In this document: positions 6,769-9,598 of the stretch, one piece after another
Layout of the letters: every line of letters begins with the position of its first letter
How positions within the stretch are numbered: the first letter of the stretch is position 1
NCBI GenBank assembly: GCA_902773395.1
Contig: CACYEJ010000273.1
Coordinates: 1 to 9,598, forward strand
Direction of reading: 5' to 3'
Length of the DNA: 9,598 bases
Source of the DNA: an uncultured Ruminococcus sp.
Lineage (GTDB): Bacteria > Bacillota_A > Clostridia > Oscillospirales > Acutalibacteraceae
The notes under the pieces: generated by a model
The model's input: only the letters and a program-made list of their open reading frames with translations
The model's database searches: none
What the model was told of the DNA's origin: nothing
Position numbers and translations under genes: made by a program

Positions 6769-7761
6769 ATGAAAATAAGTTTGGAAAATACAAAAATGCT
6801 CGATGAGGCAAAGCAGTCAAAGGGGCATTTCGTTTTAATAGAAATACTCATATTTGCTGTTGTTCTTGTTGTGGATACAATTTTGCAGGGTGCGGCTGTC
6901 TTTGTGCCGGAGATGAAATTTCTTTTTAATAATCAGGAGTACATTGACGTAGTAAACAGCTTTCAAGCCGGTGAGATTACTCAGGAGCAAATGTCCGAAA
7001 GAGTAACTGAAATATCCGGTAATCTTCCGGATTATCTGGTAATTTTATCATTGTTCCTAACAGTAATAGCTACAATACTTTGTATAGTATACTGCCGATT
7101 TATCGAGAAGAGAAAGCTTTCGTCAATGGGGTTTCGAAAGAATAAATTTCTTTTGGAATATTTGGTAGGTGCGTTGGTAGGTATCGGATTGTTCTCGCTG
7201 TGCGTGGGGATTTGCCTTGTGACAGGCGCGCTTCGCTTTGACGGCGTGTCAAAGGATATTAATTGGCTGGTGCTGGGTATGTTTTTTGCAGGCTTTCTTG
7301 TTCAGGGCATGAGCGAAGAGGTGCTGTGCAGAGGTTACTTTATGGTGTCGATGTCGAGGAGAATTCCGGTGGCGGCGGCGTTGATTATCTCCTCTGTGAT
7401 GTTCGCCGCCCTGCACCTGGCAAATAACGGCATCGCACCGCTGGCATTTGTTAATCTGGTTTTGTTCGGTGTGTTTGCCGGCGTGTATATCTTGAAGAGA
7501 GGTAATATCTGGGGAGCTTGTGCAATGCACTCACTGTGGAATTTTGTTCAGGGTAATTTTTACGGCATTAGTGTAAGCGGTATGTCAAAAATGGAAACTG
7601 TTCTTAATATGAGTTCCAACAGTGCAAAGGAGCTTCTTAACGGCGGCGATTTTGGACTGGAGGGCGGTATTGCCGTAACGATTGTATATACTGCGGCGAT
7701 TGTGTTTATGCTCTTCATGAAAACTAATCCAGCCGAGGTATCTATTGAAAAAGATGTTTGA
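6769..7761 (+). CDS. CPBP-family intramembrane metalloprotease (Abi/CAAX protease type)
   Basis: This 330-residue multispanning protein has all the family motifs. EE-x-x-x-R is Glu183, Glu184 and Arg188 in GMSEEVLCRG. The second motif has His216 in ALHLANN, and the third has His254 and Asn258 in MHSLWNF. These residues form the predicted catalytic or metal-binding site inside the membrane. Hydrophobic segments include about 21-46, 90-111, 128-155 and several around the motifs. A soluble loop (about 48-85) rich in Glu/Gln, likely external, lies between the first two. The last 60 residues hold a Gly/Asn/Ser-rich stretch and one more membrane helix. CPBP proteins cleave prenylated proteins or peptides, and many bacterial members sit beside bacteriocin or export genes as immunity or processing factors (family knowledge). 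Only 9 nt separate it from the permease, so a joint role in processing or resisting an exported peptide is plausible but unproven. Confidence 0.88.
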   Translation: MKISLENTKMLDEAKQSKGHFVLIEILIFAVVLVVDTILQGAAVFVPEMKFLFNNQEYIDVVNSFQAGEITQEQMSERVTEISGNLPDYLVILSLFLTVIATILCIVYCRFIEKRKLSSMGFRKNKFLLEYLVGALVGIGLFSLCVGICLVTGALRFDGVSKDINWLVLGMFFAGFLVQGMSEEVLCRGYFMVSMSRRIPVAAALIISSVMFAALHLANNGIAPLAFVNLVLFGVFAGVYILKRGNIWGACAMHSLWNFVQGNFYGISVSGMSKMETVLNMSSNSAKELLNGGDFGLEGGIAVTIVYTAAIVFMLFMKTNPAEVSIEKDV

Positions 7762-7772
7762 TATCAAATACG

Positions 7773-7778
7773 AAGGAG
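7773..7778 (+). promoter_or_regulatory. Ribosome binding site deciding a GTG start
   Basis: AAGGAG lies 7 nt upstream of GTG at 7786. The next in-frame ATG codons fall inside the conserved flavin-binding start (PMAGVAD), so GTG is the only sensible start for the dihydrouridine synthase gene. Confidence 0.75.
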
Positions 7779-7785
7779 CGATTAC

Positions 7786-8751
7786 GTGTTTATCGGTAAT
7801 GTTGAAATAAAAGGCTATGCCGCTTTAGCCCCTATGGCAGGCGTTGCGGACAGAGCATTCAGGGAGCTTTGCCGTGATTTTGGCGCTGCGTATGTTGTAA
7901 CTGAAATGGTGAGTGCAAAGGGCGTGTCATATAATAGCTCGAAATCTACGGAGCTTATGGAGGTGTCAGACAGAGAACGTCCGGCAGGTGTACAGATTTT
8001 CGGCTGCGAACCCGAAACTATGGCAGAAGCAGCAGTTACGGCAATGCAGTTTAAACCGGAAATTATAGATATCAACATGGGCTGTCCGGCTCCGAAAGTC
8101 AGCGGTAATGGCTGCGGCTCAGCGTTGATGAAGAATCCAAAGCTGTGCGGCGAAATTGTGAAAGCCGTGAGTTATGCTGTCAATGTGCCAGTTACTGTTA
8201 AAATTAGAAAGGGCTGGGACGATAATAGCGTAAATGCCGTAGAGGTTGCGAAAATATGCGAGGAAAACGGTGCAAAAGCTGTGGCTGTGCACGGCAGAAC
8301 GAGGTCGCAGCAGTATCAGGGCAAGGCGGATTGGAATATCATCAGAGAGGTCAAGCAGGCGGTGAGTATCCCTGTCATTGGCAACGGAGATATTTTGACT
8401 GCCGAAGATGCTCAGAGAATGTACGAAGAAACAGGCTGTGACCTTGTTATGATAGGCAGAGGCGCACTCGGAAATCCGTGGCTGTTTATGCAGATTTATT
8501 CGTGGTTTGAAAATGAAAAGCAGATTCCGCCGCCAACTAAAACAGAGCGGCTGTATGTTATGCTCAGACATATAAAAGCATTGTGTGAGTACAAAGGCGA
8601 AGAACACGGTATGCGTGAAGCGAGAAAGCATGTTGCGTGGTATTTTAAAGGATTTAAGGGTGCAGCGGCTTTTCGTAATGCCGCCGGAAAGCTCTCAACG
8701 TTTCGTGAACTGGAGGAGCTTGTGGGCGAAGTTTATAAAATGAATATGTAA
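7786..8751 (+). CDS. dusB: tRNA-dihydrouridine synthase, DusB family
   Basis: This FMN-dependent enzyme reduces specific uridines of tRNA to dihydrouridine with NADPH, in the cytoplasm. The 321 residues match the family's normal length. Motifs in order are APMAGVAD near the N-terminus (about 15-22, FMN phosphate side), [12 protein letters not shown], and [11 protein letters not shown] with catalytic Cys100. Next come KIRKGWDD with Lys139 and Arg141, [15 protein letters not shown] starting at His169, IPVIGNGDI and [11 protein letters not shown] for FMN phosphate binding. A C-terminal helical tRNA-binding domain follows (about 245-321), with [12 protein letters not shown] characteristic of DusB. 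The GTG start is supported by AAGGAG. The gene follows the CPBP gene by 24 nt and ends at a strong terminator, so it closes the operon. Its link to the transporter genes looks positional rather than functional. DusB versus another bacterial Dus subtype is fairly but not fully certain. Confidence 0.93.
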   Translation: MFIGNVEIKGYAALAPMAGVADRAFRELCRDFGAAYVVTEMVSAKGVSYNSSKSTELMEVSDRERPAGVQIFGCEPETMAEAAVTAMQFKPEIIDINMGCPAPKVSGNGCGSALMKNPKLCGEIVKAVSYAVNVPVTVKIRKGWDDNSVNAVEVAKICEENGAKAVAVHGRTRSQQYQGKADWNIIREVKQAVSIPVIGNGDILTAEDAQRMYEETGCDLVMIGRGALGNPWLFMQIYSWFENEKQIPPPTKTERLYVMLRHIKALCEYKGEEHGMREARKHVAWYFKGFKGAAAFRNAAGKLSTFRELEELVGEVYKMNM

Positions 8752-8760
8752 TTATTGGAC

Positions 8761-8803
8761 AGCTCGTTGCTCATGATAGAACAACGAGCTTTTGATTTTT
8801 TTT
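8761..8803 (+). terminator. Rho-independent terminator after dusB
   Basis: A perfect 9-bp stem, AGCTCGTTG (8761-8769) with CAACGAGCT (8782-8790), encloses a 12-nt loop. A T-rich tail follows directly (TTT, GA, then eight T to 8803). It starts 9 nt after the dusB stop and marks the end of the + strand operon. Confidence 0.9.
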
Positions 8804-8819
8804 AAGATATATAATTAAA

Positions 8820-8839
8820 GATATAAAGGGATTTATATC
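8820..8839. repeat. Perfect 8-bp inverted repeat, 4-nt centre
   Basis: GATATAAA (8820-8827) and TTTATATC (8832-8839) pair perfectly around GGGA. The octamer AAGATATA occurs twice nearby (8804-8811 and 8818-8825). It lies in the 185-nt AT-rich spacer between dusB and the replisome organizer gene. It may be an operator, a replication-related site or chance in AT-rich DNA. Confidence 0.4.
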
Positions 8840-8871
8840 AAAAAAATTTACTCCCCAATAAAAAAATATCT

Positions 8872-8917
8872 CCGAAAAATTGCATATATGTATGCAATTA
8901 ATCATCATTTTTTTCGG
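8872..8917. promoter_or_regulatory. Nested palindrome upstream of the replisome organizer gene
   Basis: AATTGCATA (8878-8886) and TATGCAATT (8891-8899) form a perfect 9-bp inverted repeat around TATG. Flanking CCGAAA (8872-8877) pairs with TTTCGG (8912-8917), leaving a 12-nt one-sided bulge. The element ends 7 nt before the ribosome binding site (AGGGGG, 8924-8929). The position suggests an operator for the downstream gene or an RNA structure controlling its translation. No clear -35/-10 pair is seen around it. The function is inferred. Confidence 0.45.
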
Positions 8918-8936
8918 TCTTATAGGGGGCGATGAA

Positions 8937-9598
8937 ATGTCGAACAATAAAAAATATTACTGGATTAAACTAAAAACAGACTTCTTTTATAATGAGGCGA
9001 TTGACTTTCTTTTATCTCAGCCAAACGGCTGTCAGTATGTGGTCTTGTATCAGATGCTCTGTTTGAGAACAGCAAACAGCAACGGTACTCTTACAACTAC
9101 AGTTGGCGAGATGACAGTACCTTTTGACGTGAATAAGATAGTAAGAGATGCAAAGTATTTTGATTTTGACACAGTAACAATCGCTTTGGGCTTGTTTAAA
9201 AAGCTTGGATTGATTTATGAGAGTGACAACGAGATTCTCAAGATATCTAATTATGAAGAAATAGTTGGAAGCGAGAGCGCAAACAAAGATGCGGAACGTC
9301 AGCGAAAATCAAGAGCAAAGAGAAAAGCAATTGCGAACGAAATGTCACAGAAAAGCGTGACAAATTGTCACACAGAGTATAGAGTTAAGAGTTTAGAGTT
9401 AAGAGATCAGAGTATAGATAATAGAGATGAGAGTTTAGAGTTAAGAGAAAAGAGTTCAGAAAACAGAGATGAGAGTTTAGAGTTGAGAGAAAAGAGTTCA
9501 GAAAACAGAGCTGAGAGTTTAGAGTTAAGAGAAAAGAATACAGATAACAGAGTTAAGAGTTTAGATTGTAAAGATGAGAATTTGAAACAATTTGAACA
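8937..9598 (+). CDS. Phage-type replisome organizer N-terminal domain protein, 3' end cut by window edge
   Basis: The frame is open from ATG 8937 to the right edge (220 full codons), with AGGGGG at 8924-8929, 7 nt upstream. The first roughly 110 residues (start MSNNKKYYWIKLKTDFFYN; later FDVNKIVRDAKYFDFDTVTIALGLFKKLGLI) resemble the winged-helix N-terminal domain of phage replisome organizers. These are DnaD-like proteins that bind origin DNA and help load the replicative helicase (family knowledge). A basic linker follows, KDAERQRKSRAKRKA (117-131), as commonly seen after this domain. From Glu147 the protein becomes a highly charged repeat of heptapeptides such as RDESLEL and REKSSEN, encoded by a 7-nt DNA repeat. 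The gene sits after the dusB terminator and its own palindrome, so it is a separate unit. Such proteins belong to prophages, integrative elements or chromosomal relics; which applies cannot be told because the right flank is missing. Confidence 0.75.
   Translation, partial: MSNNKKYYWIKLKTDFFYNEAIDFLLSQPNGCQYVVLYQMLCLRTANSNGTLTTTVGEMTVPFDVNKIVRDAKYFDFDTVTIALGLFKKLGLIYESDNEILKISNYEEIVGSESANKDAERQRKSRAKRKAIANEMSQKSVTNCHTEYRVKSLELRDQSIDNRDESLELREKSSENRDESLELREKSSENRAESLELREKNTDNRVKSLDCKDENLKQFE
9375..9577 (+). repeat. In-frame heptanucleotide (GAGNNNA) array with 42-nt higher-order copies
   Basis: From 9375 the DNA reads as successive 7-nt units of the form GAGNNNA, with a few GAN variants, without any indel through about 28 units. 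The last few units after 9564 are degraded. Recurring units are GAGTTTA, GAGTTAA, GAGAAAA, GAGATGA and GAGTTCA. Six units make a 42-nt copy: 9382-9423, 9424-9465, 9466-9507 and 9508-9549, then a decaying partial. The second and third copies differ at one base of 42 (TTA/TTG, both Leu). In protein this gives four 14-residue copies (residues 149-204). There are no unique spacers, so it is not a CRISPR array. Confidence 0.9.

Noticed and set aside
8119..8631. Antisense ORF of 170 codons over dusB
   Set aside because: It is the complement of conserved dihydrouridine synthase sequence, with no recognisable motif and no convincing ribosome site.
8880..8925. Standard promoter before the replisome organizer gene (TTGCAT as -35)
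   Set aside because: No good -10 box lies 16-18 nt downstream, so I could not place a promoter with confidence.
9375..9577. CRISPR array
   Set aside because: Repeats abut with no unique spacers and the unit is 7 nt, inside an open reading frame.
9375..9577. Canonical coiled coil from the heptapeptide repeat
   Set aside because: Leucines fall at positions 5 and 7 of alternate heptads rather than at a/d spacing of 3 and 4, so a standard leucine-zipper pattern is absent.

Overview
The window looks like chromosome of a moderately low-GC Gram-positive anaerobe, most likely a clostridial gut lineage near Ruminococcus/Oscillospiraceae. This rests on strong AGGAGG-type ribosome binding sites, TTG and GTG starts, AT-rich spacers and the protein families present; it is an inference, not a taxonomic proof. 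All recognisable genes lie on the + strand.

Left part (3-4748): a cell-surface glycopolymer block. It begins with a Stealth-family sugar-phosphate transferase cut by the left edge. Next comes a large YfhO-type multispanning glycosyltransferase (TTG start), then a polyprenyl-phosphate glycosyltransferase of the CsbB/GtrB/DPM type. YfhO plus a CsbB-like enzyme is the pair that glycosylates lipoteichoic acid in Bacillus. A likely scheme is that the GT2 enzyme charges undecaprenyl phosphate with a sugar inside the cell and YfhO transfers the sugar outside. The Stealth enzyme would build or decorate a phosphodiester-linked polymer. The 108-nt gap before the GT2 gene is unusually structured.

Middle part (4790-8751): an ABC-2 exporter (ATPase and permease with a 4-bp overlap), a CPBP-family intramembrane protease and a DusB-type tRNA-dihydrouridine synthase. 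The genes are tightly spaced and end at a clear Rho-independent terminator (8761-8803). No terminator is visible between the left edge and this point, so a single long transcript is possible, though internal promoters cannot be excluded.

Right part (8804-9598): an AT-rich spacer with two perfect short palindromes, then the 5' part of a gene for a phage-type replisome organizer (DnaD-like initiation factor). Past its N-terminal domain the coding sequence becomes a heptanucleotide repeat array (GAGNNNA). It keeps 7-nt register for 28 units from 9375 and is also organised as four 42-nt (14-codon) copies. Similar heptamers occur in the intergenic spacer at 3711-3738. This in-frame heptamer array is the most unusual thing in the window. 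No rRNA, tRNA, CRISPR array or transposase gene was found.
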